Below are positions 23,910 through 33,565 of a DNA stretch of 64,000 bases, piece after piece. The position numbers and the translations under genes are program-made. The DNA is from Phyllobacterium sophorae (GTDB taxonomy: Bacteria; Pseudomonadota; Alphaproteobacteria; Rhizobiales; Rhizobiaceae), in contig NZ_PGGM01000002.1 of NCBI RefSeq assembly GCF_003010965.1, positions 1 to 64,000 on the forward strand. The letters run 5' to 3'. Positions within the stretch are counted from its first letter, which is position 1; each line of letters begins with the position of its first letter. The notes below the pieces were generated by a model. The model ran no database searches and had not been told where the DNA came from. It was given only the letters and a program-made list of their open reading frames with translations.

Positions 23910-24212
23910 TCAATTTGGTACGGCGAGTACAGCTGTCAGCAGGCCGGGGAATGCCTCTTCCAGATCGCTCCTGCGTAACTCGTTCATATGGGAAGTACCG
24001 TCGTTGCGGGTTTTTACAATGCCTGACTCGCGCAGCACGCGGAAATGATGGGACATACTTGACTTTGGCCGCCCGCCATCGAGTGCAGCACAGGTTGCTT
24101 CTCCTTCGAGCGCCAATTTACGAACAATCGAAAGGCGCACCGGGTCGCTCAAGGCGTACAGCACCGATTCAAGTTGGATCTCGGAGGTCGGGGGATGCCG
24201 GAACTGTCTCAT
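23910..24212 (-). CDS. ArsR-family repressor
   Basis: This 100-residue winged-helix regulator has LSDPVRLSIVRKLALEG, a recognition helix in KSSMSHHFRVLRESGIV and the wing KTRNDGTSHMNEL. The CxC metal site of classical ArsR is missing; the single Cys in EATCAALDG is the only candidate sensor residue. The start at 24212 is used because the earlier frame begins with TTG. It diverges from namA, with a perfect GTTCGA palindrome in the 110 bp between them. That points to repression of the flavoprotein gene and itself, relieved by an electrophile or oxidant (inference). Confidence 0.8.
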   Translation of the reverse strand: MRQFRHPPTSEIQLESVLYALSDPVRLSIVRKLALEGEATCAALDGGRPKSSMSHHFRVLRESGIVKTRNDGTSHMNELRRSDLEEAFPGLLTAVLAVPN

Positions 24213-24249
24213 TCCCAAATCATAGCACAAGTTTTCGTGTATTGCTATT

Positions 24250-24267
24250 GTTCGAATAATATCGAAC
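24250..24267. promoter_or_regulatory. Palindromic operator between arsR-type gene and namA
   Basis: GTTCGA-ATAATA-TCGAAC has perfect 6-bp arms around an A/T core. It sits 38 bp from the regulator start and about 55 bp from the oxidoreductase start, where a shared repressor site is expected. Confidence 0.6.
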
Positions 24268-24322
24268 TATCAAAATATTGAAGTTGAGTTCCCCTACGGA
24301 TCCAACATTGGAGTGATCATAT

Positions 24323-25420
24323 ATGGCTTCTCTTTTCGAACCCTTCACCTTGAAGGATGTGACATTGCGCAACAGAATCGCGGTGTCGCCCATGTGCCAG
24401 TACTCGGCTCACGATGGGATGATTAATGACTGGCACCGTGTCCATCTTGGCGCATTGGCGCGTGGCGGTGCAGGCCTCTTGGTCGTGGAAGCCACGGCCG
24501 TGTCACCGGAAGGCCGTATTACACCGGGGTGCCTTGGTTTGTGGAATGACGAACAGGCCGCTGCGTTGGCGCCATCGGTGCAGCTTATCAAGGATGCCGG
24601 TGCAGTGCCTGGAATACAGATCGGCCATGCGGGGCGTAAGGCGAGTGCCAATAAGCCATGGGAAGGCGATGACCATATCGTAGAGGGTGATCCACGCGGG
24701 TGGGAGACGATCGCGCCATCGGCCATTGCCTATGGCGGTGGCCTTTCGAAGGTACCGCACGAAATGACAAAGGCTGATATCGAGCGGGTTAAGCTGGCGT
24801 TTGTCGACAGTGCGAGACGCGCCCTGGCGAGCGGGTTTCAGTGGCTGGAATTGCATTTCGCACATGGCTACCTGGCGCAGAGTTTCCTGTCGCAACATTC
24901 CAACCATCGAACCGATGAGTATGGCGGCAGCTTTGAAAACCGCAGCAGGTTCATTATCGAGACTTTGCAAGCGGTGCGCGCAGTCTGGCCCGAAAATCTG
25001 CCCCTGGCGATGCGCCTTGGTGTCATTGAATTTGACGGCAATGACGAGGAGACGCTGCAGGAGGCGATTGAACTCGTCAAGCGGCTGAAAGCCAACGGGC
25101 TCGATTTCATCGACGTGAGCATGGGCTTTTCGCTCGGCAAGGCGAGTATCCCCTGGGGGCCAGCTTTCCTCGGGCCGGTTGCAGCCCGTGTGCGCCGCGA
25201 AGCTGGCATTCCAGCTTCCACATCATGGTACATCAGCACACCACAGCAGGCGGATGGGCTGGTGCGTGACGGCGCTGTTGATCTGGTCATGCTGGCGCGA
25301 CCGCTTCTCAACGATCCGCACTGGCCCTATAAGGCGGCAAAGGAACTTGGTGTGGAGAATCCAGCTTGGGTTCTCCCTGCGCCTTATGCCCATTGGCTCG
25401 ACCGGTACCGCGCGGCGTAG
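24323..25420 (+). CDS. namA: NamA/YqjM-type old yellow enzyme
   Basis: The 365-residue FMN enzyme reduces activated C=C bonds of enones, nitro compounds or nitrate esters with NADPH. The YqjM-subclass features are the early Cys in VSPMCQYSAHDG (about residue 24), IGHAGRKAS, the substrate-binding His pair region ELHFAHGYLAQSF, and SQHSNHRTDEYGGSFENR. The C-terminal FMN phosphate site reads DLVMLARPLLNDPHWP. GGAG precedes the start. It is transcribed away from an ArsR-type regulator, a frequent arrangement in which the reductase detoxifies the inducing electrophile. Confidence 0.88.
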   Translation: MASLFEPFTLKDVTLRNRIAVSPMCQYSAHDGMINDWHRVHLGALARGGAGLLVVEATAVSPEGRITPGCLGLWNDEQAAALAPSVQLIKDAGAVPGIQIGHAGRKASANKPWEGDDHIVEGDPRGWETIAPSAIAYGGGLSKVPHEMTKADIERVKLAFVDSARRALASGFQWLELHFAHGYLAQSFLSQHSNHRTDEYGGSFENRSRFIIETLQAVRAVWPENLPLAMRLGVIEFDGNDEETLQEAIELVKRLKANGLDFIDVSMGFSLGKASIPWGPAFLGPVAARVRREAGIPASTSWYISTPQQADGLVRDGAVDLVMLARPLLNDPHWPYKAAKELGVENPAWVLPAPYAHWLDRYRAA

Positions 25421-25920
25421 ATCTATATTTCTGGAGTGAGGAGTGGGCTTTCACCCACCCCTGCCAGTCCGGTTCTTTTCATTTCTGGTGTGATGCAAAA
25501 CGGCCGGTGACAGCATTGTTCGCCTCCGCTTCGACGGCAAGGCCTTGCCTCGGTCGGGACCAATCTCCCGGTCACACCGGCTGGCACGGCGCTATCTGCT
25601 TCTGCCGTCGTTGCAATTGTGTGCTCGCCAAACTCATTGCGTGGTTCGAGGGGCTGCGCAACGAACGCAACATTGGCGTTGCAAGCGGTTGTTTTGGAAT
25701 AGCGTTTTCACAATCCACCGAAATATGGAATGCCTTGCGTGGTCGTTTGCGAAGGCATTGCCTAAGTTGGCTCACAGGTGGAAACGCTTCTCTCACCTCA
25801 AAAAGTCGCCCCAAACTGCGTTGAAATGTTCATGCCTGTCGTCAAGGTCTATCGAAAATCTCGGATGGTCTGTATAGACGGTCGCAAAAAGACAACAGGG
25901 CGGATGTGCGAGCACCGCAA
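25421..25920. other. 500 bp spacer before metN, no recognised element
   Basis: No convincing frame or riboswitch was found. A short GTGGG/CCCAC hairpin at 25443-25458 lacks a T-run. An imperfect repeat around GTCTGTATAGAC (about 25869-25880) lies 40 bp before metN and could be a regulator site. I could not fit the SAM-II core here. Confidence 0.4.
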
Positions 25921-27051
25921 ATGAATATGGCGATTGTGACAAACAGGGCAAAGAGCCCAATTAATGTAGCTGCGAATGACGAGCCGGCTGTCCAGAAGAC
26001 GGCTAATCCCATGGTTGCATTCGAAGGCGTCTCCAAACGCTTCGCGGCTGGCCGGACCAGCGCGGAAGTGGTGGCGCTGGCCAATATCGACCTTGTCGTT
26101 CCGCGCGGTTCGGTGACCGGAATTATCGGTCGTTCGGGTGCGGGCAAGTCCACTCTGATCCGTCTCGTTAACGGGCTGGAGAAGCCAAGCTCCGGCCACG
26201 TCCTTGTCGACGGTGTGGATGTCGCCGGACTTGATGAGAAAAGCCTGCGTGCCGTGCGCCGCTCCATCGGCATGATCTTCCAACACTTCAATCTGCTGTC
26301 TTCGCGTACTGCCTTCGACAATATCGCATTGCCGCTGGAGATCGCGGGCGTCGACAAACAGTCGATCGAAAAGCGCGTCACCCCCTTGCTTGAACTCGTT
26401 GGCCTATCTGATAAGCGCGATCGCTATCCGGCCGAGCTGTCGGGCGGGCAGAAACAGCGTATAGGTATTGCCCGCGCTTTGGCGACGGAACCAAAACTTC
26501 TGCTTTCCGACGAGGCAACCTCGGCGCTCGACCCGGAAACGACGCGCTCAATCCTGGCCTTGCTGAAGCAGATCAACAGGGAATTGGGGCTGACTGTTCT
26601 TTTGATCACGCATGAGATGGAGGTGGTGAAGACCATAGCCGATCATGTTGCAGTCATCGATGGCGGACGCATTGTCGAGCAGGGGCCGACATTCGACGTT
26701 TTCACCGGACACATACATGAGACCACGCGGGCGCTGCTCGGGGGCCTCGCCGGCATGCGTCTGCCTGAGTTTTTGACCAGCCGGATTTCAGAACGGCCCG
26801 AAGCCGGTTCCCGCACCATTCTCCGCGTGGTTTTCAAGGGAGAGAATGCAACGGAACCGATGCTGGCGCGGCTCGGCAGCGACCTCGGTATCGAGGTCAA
26901 CATTCTGGCCGGCGCCGTGGATGAGATTGCTGGGCGGCCCTTCGGCATGCTCGTCGTTTCGCTGCGCGCAGATGAGGTGAAGATCGTTGAGGCCCGGCAG
27001 TTCCTTGCCGACCACGGCCTGTCATCCGAGGTGGTTGGTTATGTCCGCTGA
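25921..27051 (+). CDS. metN: Methionine ABC transporter ATPase MetN
   Basis: The 376-residue ATPase of the MetNIQ methionine importer has Walker [11 protein letters not shown], signature [15 protein letters not shown], and [15 protein letters not shown], in which the usual Asp-Glu follows Ser. The C-terminal regulatory (ACT-like NIL) domain starts around residue 275 ([17 protein letters not shown]). In E. coli this domain binds methionine and shuts the pump. ATG 25921 is chosen; a GTG at 25906 and an ATG at 26011 are alternatives, none with a strong ribosome-binding site. The stop overlaps metI by 11 bp. Confidence 0.9.
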   Translation: MNMAIVTNRAKSPINVAANDEPAVQKTANPMVAFEGVSKRFAAGRTSAEVVALANIDLVVPRGSVTGIIGRSGAGKSTLIRLVNGLEKPSSGHVLVDGVDVAGLDEKSLRAVRRSIGMIFQHFNLLSSRTAFDNIALPLEIAGVDKQSIEKRVTPLLELVGLSDKRDRYPAELSGGQKQRIGIARALATEPKLLLSDEATSALDPETTRSILALLKQINRELGLTVLLITHEMEVVKTIADHVAVIDGGRIVEQGPTFDVFTGHIHETTRALLGGLAGMRLPEFLTSRISERPEAGSRTILRVVFKGENATEPMLARLGSDLGIEVNILAGAVDEIAGRPFGMLVVSLRADEVKIVEARQFLADHGLSSEVVGYVR

Positions 27052-27706
27052 TATTCTCGCACTTCTTCTCAAAGCAACCGGCCAGACTCTGTATATGGTT
27101 GCCGTGGCCGGGCTGATCGGCTCGCTTTTCGGTATTCCGCTCGGTGTATTCCTTGCAACCAGTGGTCGCGGTGAGCTCTTTCCTGCGCCTTGGGTGAACA
27201 AGGTGCTTGGTGCCGTCGTGAATGCGACGCGCTCGACCCCGTTCATCATCCTGGTTGTCGCCATCATTCCGTTCACGCGCCTTGTCGCCGGAACGTCGAT
27301 CGGCACGACAGCTGCCATTGTGCCGTTGACGATTGCCACCATTCCCTTCGTGGCGCGATTGGTAGAGACGGCAATCCGCGAGGTGGATCCCGGTCTGACG
27401 GAAGCGGCCCGGGCTATGGGTGCAAGCCCGATCCAGATCGTGTTCAAGGTGTTGCTGGCCGAGGCACGGCCCGGCATCGCTTCAGCTTTGACCCTGACGA
27501 TTGTGAGCCTGATTGGCTACGCGGCTATGGTCGGCGCGATTGGTGGTGGCGGTCTGGGTGATCTTGGTATCCGCTATGGCTACCAGAGATTCATGCCCGA
27601 TGTCATGGCCATCGTGGTTCTGGTGCTGATCGTGCTTGTGCAACTCGTGCAGAGCGCCGGTGACCGGCTTGCTCGCAAATTTGACAAGCGCATCCGTCCA
27701 CGCTGA
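27041..27706 (+). CDS. metI: Methionine ABC transporter permease MetI
   Basis: The 221-residue inner-membrane permease has five predicted helices and the single BPD-transport domain of MetI. The EAA loop that contacts MetN is [25 protein letters not shown] (about residues 126-150). Two copies form the methionine pore. It starts inside the 3' end of metN, so translation is coupled, and it is followed by metQ after 25 bp. Length and motif order match the family. Confidence 0.92.
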   Translation: MSADILALLLKATGQTLYMVAVAGLIGSLFGIPLGVFLATSGRGELFPAPWVNKVLGAVVNATRSTPFIILVVAIIPFTRLVAGTSIGTTAAIVPLTIATIPFVARLVETAIREVDPGLTEAARAMGASPIQIVFKVLLAEARPGIASALTLTIVSLIGYAAMVGAIGGGGLGDLGIRYGYQRFMPDVMAIVVLVLIVLVQLVQSAGDRLARKFDKRIRPR

Positions 27707-27731
27707 GTTCTTCATAAAACAGGAGTTTGAA

Positions 27732-28514
27732 ATGTTGAAGAGAATCCTCGCCACCGCCGCTTTGGCCGCAATCCTGAGCGCGACCGGCGCAATGGCCGAA
27801 ACGATCAAGGTCGGCGTGACCCCGGGTGAGCACGCGCAGATCCTTGAGAAGGTCAAGGAAGTTGCCAAGCCCAAGGGTCTTGATATCGAGATTTTCGAGT
27901 TCTCGGACTACGTCGTGCCCAACCAGGCGCTGAATGATGGTGAACTCGATGCCAATTCCTTCCAGCACAAGCCTTATCTGGACAACCAGATTGCCGACCG
28001 CAAGTTCGATCTGGTCGATGTCGCCTATACGGTCAATTTCCCGATGGGCGTCTATTCGAAAAAAGTGAAGAGTTTCGATGAGTTGGCCGACGGAGCTACC
28101 ATCGCGATTCCGAATGATCCGACCAATGGCGGCCGCGCTCTGCTTATCCTGGCAGACAAGGGCGCTATCAAGTTAAAGGACGGAGTCGGCCTCAAGGTAA
28201 CGACTGCCGATATCACCGAGAACAAGAAGAACTTCAAGTTCGTCGAACTCGATGCTGCCCAGCTGCCGCGTTCGATCGACGACGTGGATGCTGCGGCGAT
28301 CAACACGAATTATGCGCTCGAGGCCGGCCTTGACCCGATGAATGGTACAATCCTCAAGGAAGGCGAGAAGGCACCGTACATCAACCTGATTGCTGTTCGT
28401 ACCGCGGACAAGGACAAGCCCTGGGTAAAAACCTTGATCGAATCCTATCACTCGGATCCGGTGAAGCAGTTCATCCTCGACAAGTACAAGGGTGCCGCTG
28501 TTCCAAGCTGGTAA
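27732..28514 (+). CDS. metQ: Methionine-binding protein MetQ
   Basis: The 260-residue NlpA/MetQ-family binding protein delivers methionine to MetNI. A classical signal peptide ends near GAMAE, and no lipobox Cys follows, so it is probably soluble in the periplasm rather than a lipoprotein as in E. coli. Family features include VGVTPGEHAQILEKV, VPNQALNDGELDANSFQH and DPTNGGRALLIL. The start follows AGGAG. It closes the metNIQ operon, and a strong terminator lies 15 bp after the stop. Confidence 0.92.
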   Translation: MLKRILATAALAAILSATGAMAETIKVGVTPGEHAQILEKVKEVAKPKGLDIEIFEFSDYVVPNQALNDGELDANSFQHKPYLDNQIADRKFDLVDVAYTVNFPMGVYSKKVKSFDELADGATIAIPNDPTNGGRALLILADKGAIKLKDGVGLKVTTADITENKKNFKFVELDAAQLPRSIDDVDAAAINTNYALEAGLDPMNGTILKEGEKAPYINLIAVRTADKDKPWVKTLIESYHSDPVKQFILDKYKGAAVPSW

Positions 28515-28528
28515 TCACAGACTTCGGG

Positions 28529-28560
28529 AAGAATCTCACCCTGCGGGTGGGATTCTTTTT
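28529..28560 (+). terminator. Intrinsic terminator after metNIQ
   Basis: A 13-bp stem (AAGAATCTCACCC with GGGTGGGATTCTT, one wobble pair) with loop TGC runs into a T-run. It overlaps the last codons and stop of the convergent ugpC-like gene, so the same DNA ends one operon and encodes the C-terminus of another. Confidence 0.9.
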
Positions 28561-29618
28561 CCGTCTGCGCCAAACAGATGCAGCTTTTCCTTCGGGATTA
28601 TTACCCGCAAATTGTCGCCGGTCTCTGAAATCGAACGGCCCGCCACCCGAACGACGACGCGCTCGCCGCCGACAATGCCGTAGACATAACTCTCCGCGCC
28701 GACTGGCTCGACGCCCAGCACTTTAAGCTCGAGAAGCAATCCGCCAATGTGCGTTTCGCTTCCGGCGGCGACCTCCAGATCTTCCGGCCGAAAGCCGATC
28801 ACAGCGCCTGCAGCCGGCACAGCCAGGCCCTCCGCACCGATGCGTGTTCCATCTTTCAGCACGAGCCCAGTGCTGTCTGCCGTGACATGCACGAGATTCA
28901 TTGGCGGGGCGCCGATGAAACTGGCAACGAAAGTGCTTGCGGGCTTCTCGTAGATATCGAGCGGAGCGCCGATCTGTTCGACCGAACCGGCATTCATCAC
29001 GACAAGTGTATCTGCCAGTGTCATGGCCTCAAGCTGGTCATGGGTCACATAGACGCTGGTCACGCCCAGCTGACGTTGAAGGTTCTTGATCTCAACGCGC
29101 ATTTGCCCGCGCAATTTGGCATCGAGATTGGACAGAGGCTCATCGAAAAGAAACACCTTCGGGCTTCGGACAATGGCGCGCCCCATGGCGACACGCTGGC
29201 GCTGCCCGCCAGAAAGTTCTTTCGGGCGCCGCTCCAGAAGATGAGTCAGTTCAAGTATTTGCGCGGCATCTTTCACGCGCTTGTCGATCTGGTCTTTCGG
29301 CATGCCGCGATTGCGCAGCCCATAGGCCATGTTGTCATAGACTTTCATATGCGGATAGAGCGCATAATTCTGGAAGACCATGGCGATGTCGCGCTCGGCC
29401 GGTCCAAGATTATTAACCACAGAGTTCCCAATCTTGACCGTACCATCCGTGATGGATTCCAGCCCGGCGATCATGCGTAGCAGGGTCGATTTTCCGCAGC
29501 CGGATGGGCCAACCAGAACGCAGAGTGCGCCATCCTCAATGGCGATGTCGACGCCTTTGACCGCTTCGACTGAAGTTCCATAGACCTTGCGGACATTGGT
29601 GAGTTCTACGCTAGCCAT
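28536..29618 (-). CDS. ugpC: Glycerol-3-phosphate ABC transporter ATPase UgpC
   Basis: The 360-residue MalK/UgpC-type ATPase has Walker [13 protein letters not shown]-loop [11 protein letters not shown], signature [16 protein letters not shown], Walker [12 protein letters not shown] and [11 protein letters not shown], then a TOBE regulatory domain. It is the last gene of a ugpB-A-E-C operon. It would energise uptake of sn-glycerol-3-phosphate and glycerophosphodiesters. The start is 7 bp after the ugpE stop. Its stop codon lies within the metNIQ terminator hairpin. Confidence 0.88.
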   Translation of the reverse strand: MASVELTNVRKVYGTSVEAVKGVDIAIEDGALCVLVGPSGCGKSTLLRMIAGLESITDGTVKIGNSVVNNLGPAERDIAMVFQNYALYPHMKVYDNMAYGLRNRGMPKDQIDKRVKDAAQILELTHLLERRPKELSGGQRQRVAMGRAIVRSPKVFLFDEPLSNLDAKLRGQMRVEIKNLQRQLGVTSVYVTHDQLEAMTLADTLVVMNAGSVEQIGAPLDIYEKPASTFVASFIGAPPMNLVHVTADSTGLVLKDGTRIGAEGLAVPAAGAVIGFRPEDLEVAAGSETHIGGLLLELKVLGVEPVGAESYVYGIVGGERVVVRVAGRSISETGDNLRVIIPKEKLHLFGADGKRIPPAG

Positions 29619-29625
29619 ATCAATA

Positions 29626-30474
29626 TCATTTCTCCGTTTCGACCAGTCCGCGCACGAACCAGCGTTGCATCAAAACGACAACGAGGATCGGAGGAACAAT
29701 GGCGAGAATGCAGGTGACCATCACCAGATGCCACTCCGTATCGGCATCGGCGAAGGAAATCATTTTGCGCAAACCGATGACGATGGTCGTCATGTCGTTG
29801 CGGTTGGTCATGAGCAGCGGCCAGAGGTATTGCGTCCAGCCATAGATGAAGAGGATCACGAACAGCGCAGCTATGTTGGTTTTCGACAGGGGCAGGAGGA
29901 TGTCCTTGAAGAAACGCCATGGTCCAGCACCATCGACGCGCGCCGCTTCTACCAGTTCTCCCGGAATGGTCATGAAAAACTGCCGGAACAGCAGCGTCGC
30001 CGTTGCTGATGCCATCAGCGGCAGTGTCAATCCCGTATACGTGTCGATCAGTCCGAGATCGACCATGACCTTGTAGGTAGGCAGAATGCGCACCTCGACT
30101 GGCAGCATTAGTGTGATGAAAATCAGCCAGAAGAAGACCATACGGCCGGGAAAACGGAAGAATACGATCGCATAGGCCGACAGGATCGAGATGACAATCT
30201 TGCCGACGGCAATTGCAAGCGCCATGATCACTGTGTTGAGGAGCAGGCGGTCGACGCCGACGCCGCCGATACGGCCGACACCACCGAAGAGCGCCGCCGA
30301 ATAGTTCTCCCAGAAATGGCTGCCGGGCAGTAGCGACAGCGGGGGATGCATGATCTCCTGCAGCGACTGTGTGGAGGCAACGAACGTGTAATAGATCGGG
30401 AATGCCACGATCAGAATGCCGATGATCAGGATGATATGGGCAATGAGCCGGCCAATGGGATTGTTCTGAATCAT
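29626..30474 (-). CDS. ugpE: Glycerol-3-phosphate ABC permease UgpE
   Basis: This 282-residue permease has six predicted helices and one BPD-transport domain. The EAA loop is [23 protein letters not shown] (about residues 180-202). It pairs with UgpA to form the pore. The start follows GAGGGAAG, and the gene is 9 bp downstream of ugpA on the minus strand. Assignment to the Ugp system rests mainly on the operon's very UgpB-like binding protein. Confidence 0.88.
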   Translation of the reverse strand: MIQNNPIGRLIAHIILIIGILIVAFPIYYTFVASTQSLQEIMHPPLSLLPGSHFWENYSAALFGGVGRIGGVGVDRLLLNTVIMALAIAVGKIVISILSAYAIVFFRFPGRMVFFWLIFITLMLPVEVRILPTYKVMVDLGLIDTYTGLTLPLMASATATLLFRQFFMTIPGELVEAARVDGAGPWRFFKDILLPLSKTNIAALFVILFIYGWTQYLWPLLMTNRNDMTTIVIGLRKMISFADADTEWHLVMVTCILAIVPPILVVVLMQRWFVRGLVETEK

Positions 30475-30483
30475 CGTCTTCCC

Positions 30484-31374
30484 TCAGCCGTAGTGGACTT
30501 TGCGCTCGACATAGCGGAACTGTATCGCCGTCAAGCCGATGACAATGATCATCAGGATCACCGATTGCGCTGCTGAATCCCCGAGGATCAAATTGACAAA
30601 GCCGTCGTTATAAACCTTGTAAACCAGGGTTTCCGTCGCCTTGCCGGGTCCACCCCCTGTGACCGCATGGATGATGCCGAACGTGTCGAAAAAGGCATAG
30701 ACCGTATTGACGACCAGCAGGAAGAACGTCGTCGGCGCCAGCAGCGGAAAGACGATGGTCCAGAACCGTTTTGTCTCGCCCGCGCCATCGATAGCCGCGG
30801 CTTCGATCAGTGACTTTGGAATTGATTGCAGGCCGGCAACAAAAAACAGGAAATTGTAGCTGATCTGTTTCCAGGCCGCCGCGGAAACCACAAGCACCAT
30901 CGCTTGATCGCCGTTGAGCAGCGGGTCCCAATTATATCCAGCCGAGCGGACCAGATAGGCGAGTGTACCCATCGACGGATTGAACAGGAAGAGCCAGAGC
31001 ATGCCCGCGATGGCCGGTGCAACCGCATAGGGCCAGATCATCAATGTGCGGTAGATGCCTTTGCCACGAATGACCTTGTCGGCCATAACGGCAAGCAGCA
31101 GGGCCAGAGCCATTGCAATCAGCGCGGTGGCCATGGAGAAAATTACAGTCACCTGAAGCGAGTTCACATAGTTGGCATCGCTGATAACACGCTTGAAATT
31201 GCCAAGACCGACAAACTGCGTTGAAAGACCAAACGGATCCTCGCGCAAAACGGATTGATAAATGGCCTGCGATGCGGGCCAGTAAAAGAATATCGCGGTA
31301 ATGGCGAGCTGCGGTGCCAGCAGCAAATAGGGTAAAAACTTGTTTGGAAAAGTGACGCGTGTTGACGATGCCAT
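30484..31374 (-). CDS. ugpA: Glycerol-3-phosphate ABC permease UgpA
   Basis: The 296-residue, six-helix permease pairs with UgpE. The EAA loop is [24 protein letters not shown] (about residues 190-213). It also has the N-terminal [14 protein letters not shown] helix typical of UgpA. CGAGG precedes the start. A perfect 12-bp hairpin lies between it and ugpB, so the binding-protein message is probably favoured over that of the membrane parts. Confidence 0.88.
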   Translation of the reverse strand: MASSTRVTFPNKFLPYLLLAPQLAITAIFFYWPASQAIYQSVLREDPFGLSTQFVGLGNFKRVISDANYVNSLQVTVIFSMATALIAMALALLLAVMADKVIRGKGIYRTLMIWPYAVAPAIAGMLWLFLFNPSMGTLAYLVRSAGYNWDPLLNGDQAMVLVVSAAAWKQISYNFLFFVAGLQSIPKSLIEAAAIDGAGETKRFWTIVFPLLAPTTFFLLVVNTVYAFFDTFGIIHAVTGGGPGKATETLVYKVYNDGFVNLILGDSAAQSVILMIIVIGLTAIQFRYVERKVHYG

Positions 31375-31393
31375 GAATGCCTCGTGTGAAAAT

Positions 31394-31424
31394 AGCCCTG
31401 TCCGTAACCGATACGGACAGGGCT
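31394..31424 (-). other. Perfect 12-bp stem-loop between ugpB and ugpA
   Basis: AGCCCTGTCCGT, a 7-base loop, then ACGGACAGGGCT. It lies 15 bp after the ugpB stop and has no T-run on the transcribed strand. It is a likely mRNA 3'-stabiliser or partial terminator giving excess binding protein. Confidence 0.7.
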
Positions 31425-31438
31425 GTCATGAGGGGATA

Positions 31439-32749
31439 TTATTGACCGAGTGCTTGCTTAATCGCAGCGTTGCCGCGCTTGACGGCGTTATCGAGAGCCT
31501 GTTGGGCAGTCTGTTTGCCAGCCAACATGTTCTCGTACTCCTCGTTCTCGATGTCGCGAACCTGCGGCAGGTTAACGAGCCGGACACCCTTGGAGTTTTC
31601 CGTTGGAGCCTTGCCCAACATCTGCTTGATCGGAATCTCACGAGCAGGGTTCTTGTCGTAGAAACCGGATTTCTTGGTTTCTTCATAGGCGGCCAGCGTT
31701 ACCGGCAAGTAGCCAGACACCTGATGCAGGCGCGCCTGGATGTCGGTCTTGGAGAGGAAATTGAAGAAGGCAGCAACACCCTTGTATTGCTCGTCACTCT
31801 TGCCGGCAAAGACCCAGAGGCTCGCGCCGCCGGGTATAGTGTTCTGCGGGGCGCCCTGGGCTTCCGGTTCGTACGGCAGTTCGCCCGTGCCGTAGTTCAT
31901 GCCCGACTTGACGACATCGCCGAGACCACCGGATGACTCGGTAAAGATTCCGCATTCGCCAGAGATAAAGAGCTGTTTGGCTTCAGAGGTACGTCCGCCA
32001 TAACGGAAAGTGCCATCTTTAGCCAGGTCCGCAAGTTCCTGGAAGTGCTTGACGAAGATTGGCGCGTTTATCTTCAGCTCGACATCATTGCCGGCGATGC
32101 CGTTTTCATTGGTGCCGAAGGAAAGATTGTTCCAGGCAGCAAAGTTTTCAGTATGAATCCAGGTTAGCCAGGTTGAGGTAAAACCGCATTTTGCCGCGCC
32201 GCTGGTCTTGATCTTCTTGGCAGCTTCCCAGACCTCGGGCCAGGTCTTTGGCGGGTTGTTCTCGTCGAGACCGGCCTTCTTGAAGATATCCTTGTTGTAA
32301 TAAAGGATCGGCGAGGAGCTGTTATAGGGGAAGGACAGCATCGTGCCGTCCGGCTTCGAATAGTAGGAGACGATGCCGGGCAGATAAAGGCTCTTGTCGA
32401 ACTTCGCGCCCCCCATCGACAGGATGTCGGCAACTGGCTTGATGGCGCCTTCGGCGCCCATCATGACGCCAGTACCTGCATCAAATACCTGCATGATATC
32501 GGGTGCCTGCTTCGCACGGAAAGCGGCAATGCCGGCATTGAGTGTTTCCGGATAGGTGCCCTTGAATACCGGAACGACCTTGTAGTCGCTCTGGCTCGCG
32601 TTGAATTCCTTCGACAGCGTCTCCACAACTTCGTTATTGGCGCCTGTCATTGCATGCCACCAGCTGATCTCGGTGACGGCGAAGGATGATGTGGATGAAG
32701 CGAGAATAATGCCTAGTGCAAGGCCCAGGCGTGTACCACGATAAGTCAT
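31439..32749 (-). CDS. ugpB: Glycerol-3-phosphate-binding protein UgpB
   Basis: The 436-residue periplasmic binding protein has a signal peptide (cleavage near SSFAV). It follows E. coli UgpB closely by eye, with ISWWHAMTGANNEVVE, the YKVVPVFKGTYPETLNAGIAAFR region, FNSSSPILYYNKD, PQNTIPGGASLWV and GKQTAQQALDNAVKRGN. It captures glycerol-3-phosphate and glycerophosphocholine-type diesters. GGGAGA precedes the start. A Pho-box-like repeat lies 60 bp upstream, so induction by phosphate starvation through PhoB is expected. Confidence 0.93.
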   Translation of the reverse strand: MTYRGTRLGLALGIILASSTSSFAVTEISWWHAMTGANNEVVETLSKEFNASQSDYKVVPVFKGTYPETLNAGIAAFRAKQAPDIMQVFDAGTGVMMGAEGAIKPVADILSMGGAKFDKSLYLPGIVSYYSKPDGTMLSFPYNSSSPILYYNKDIFKKAGLDENNPPKTWPEVWEAAKKIKTSGAAKCGFTSTWLTWIHTENFAAWNNLSFGTNENGIAGNDVELKINAPIFVKHFQELADLAKDGTFRYGGRTSEAKQLFISGECGIFTESSGGLGDVVKSGMNYGTGELPYEPEAQGAPQNTIPGGASLWVFAGKSDEQYKGVAAFFNFLSKTDIQARLHQVSGYLPVTLAAYEETKKSGFYDKNPAREIPIKQMLGKAPTENSKGVRLVNLPQVRDIENEEYENMLAGKQTAQQALDNAVKRGNAAIKQALGQ

Positions 32750-32808
32750 TTTAATCTCCCATGATAAGGCGTCATCTGAAGTGCGCTTGGGTGCAGTATC
32801 TCCATTAT

Positions 32809-32826
32809 GTGACAGATAAACAACAG
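32809..32826 (-). promoter_or_regulatory. Pho box upstream of ugpB
   Basis: On the ugpB strand the site reads CTGTTGTTTATCTGTCAC. It is two 7-base repeats spaced by 4 bases, matching the CTGTCAT-N4-CTGTCAT Pho box at 11 of 14 positions. A further GTCATAAAC lies 11 bp upstream in phase. It sits 60 bp before the ugpB start. Confidence 0.6.
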
Positions 32827-32912
32827 GTTTATGACTTTGAACTCATACCTTGGTTCAAGCCTGTGGAAAAAATGCGCAGCTGTTCACTTTTGCGCCATGC
32901 AATTAAGGGGCT

Positions 32913-33512
32913 TCAGACCAATGTGACGCCAGCCTTCCGCATTTTTGTAATCATTGCCGCAAGCGAACCCCCAAGATTTATGCCCCGGCATGCATCGAGA
33001 AGCACATCAGCGGCGAATCCATGCTCGACTGCATCCAGTGCCGAATAGGCAACGCAATAGTCAGTCGCGAGGCCAACGAAAGTCACATTGGTGATTTCGC
33101 GTTCCCGCAGGTAACCGGCGAGGCCGGTGGGTGTCCTGTGGTCATTTTCGAAGAAAGCCGAATAACTGTCGACATGCGGCCGGAAGCCTTTGCGGATCAC
33201 CAGTTCAGCCTTTGTCCATTGCAGATCGGGGTGGAAGTCAGCGCCACCCGTTCCCTGAATACAGTGATCCGGCCAGAGCGTCTGCTTACCATAGGGCATC
33301 TCAATCGTTTCGAACGGCGCCTTGCCTGGATGCGTTGACGCGAAACTTGAATGCCCAGCCGGGTGCCAGTCCTGGGTCAGGATGACATGATCGAAGCGCA
33401 CGATGAGCTTATTGATGACCGGAACGATCTCGTCGCCGCTATCCACAGCGAGCGCGCCAGCCGGACAGAAATCATTCTGTACATCGATGACGATCAGCGC
33501 ATCCTTGGCCAT
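32913..33512 (-). CDS. pncA: Nicotinamidase PncA
   Basis: The 199-residue enzyme hydrolyses nicotinamide to nicotinate and ammonia for NAD salvage. Catalytic Asp10 is in VIDVQNDFCPAGAL, the metal-site Asp and His are in TQDWHPAGHSSF, the catalytic Lys region is VIRKGFRP, and the nucleophilic Cys is in VGLATDYCVAYSALDA. The start at 33512 follows GGAGAATTGG; an earlier in-frame ATG at 33569 lies within the nagA coding end. It is the last gene of the leftward amino-sugar cluster, perhaps only by read-through. Confidence 0.92.
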   Translation of the reverse strand: MAKDALIVIDVQNDFCPAGALAVDSGDEIVPVINKLIVRFDHVILTQDWHPAGHSSFASTHPGKAPFETIEMPYGKQTLWPDHCIQGTGGADFHPDLQWTKAELVIRKGFRPHVDSYSAFFENDHRTPTGLAGYLREREITNVTFVGLATDYCVAYSALDAVEHGFAADVLLDACRGINLGGSLAAMITKMRKAGVTLV

Positions 33513-33565
33513 TCCAATTCTCCGACTATCGCGGACTAAGGAATATGGCCAATGCGTTCCCGGCG

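Noticed and set aside
25443-25458. Possible terminator after namA (GTGGG/CCCAC)
   Set aside because: The stem is only 5 bp and no T-run follows.
25366-25877. 152- and 110-codon plus-strand frames after namA
   Set aside because: One begins inside namA, both have biased composition and no domain, and they overlap each other in different frames.
25421-25920. SAM-II or other methionine-linked riboswitch before metN
   Set aside because: I searched by eye for the conserved SAM-II pseudoknot core and did not find it; only an imperfect GTCT/AGAC repeat is present.
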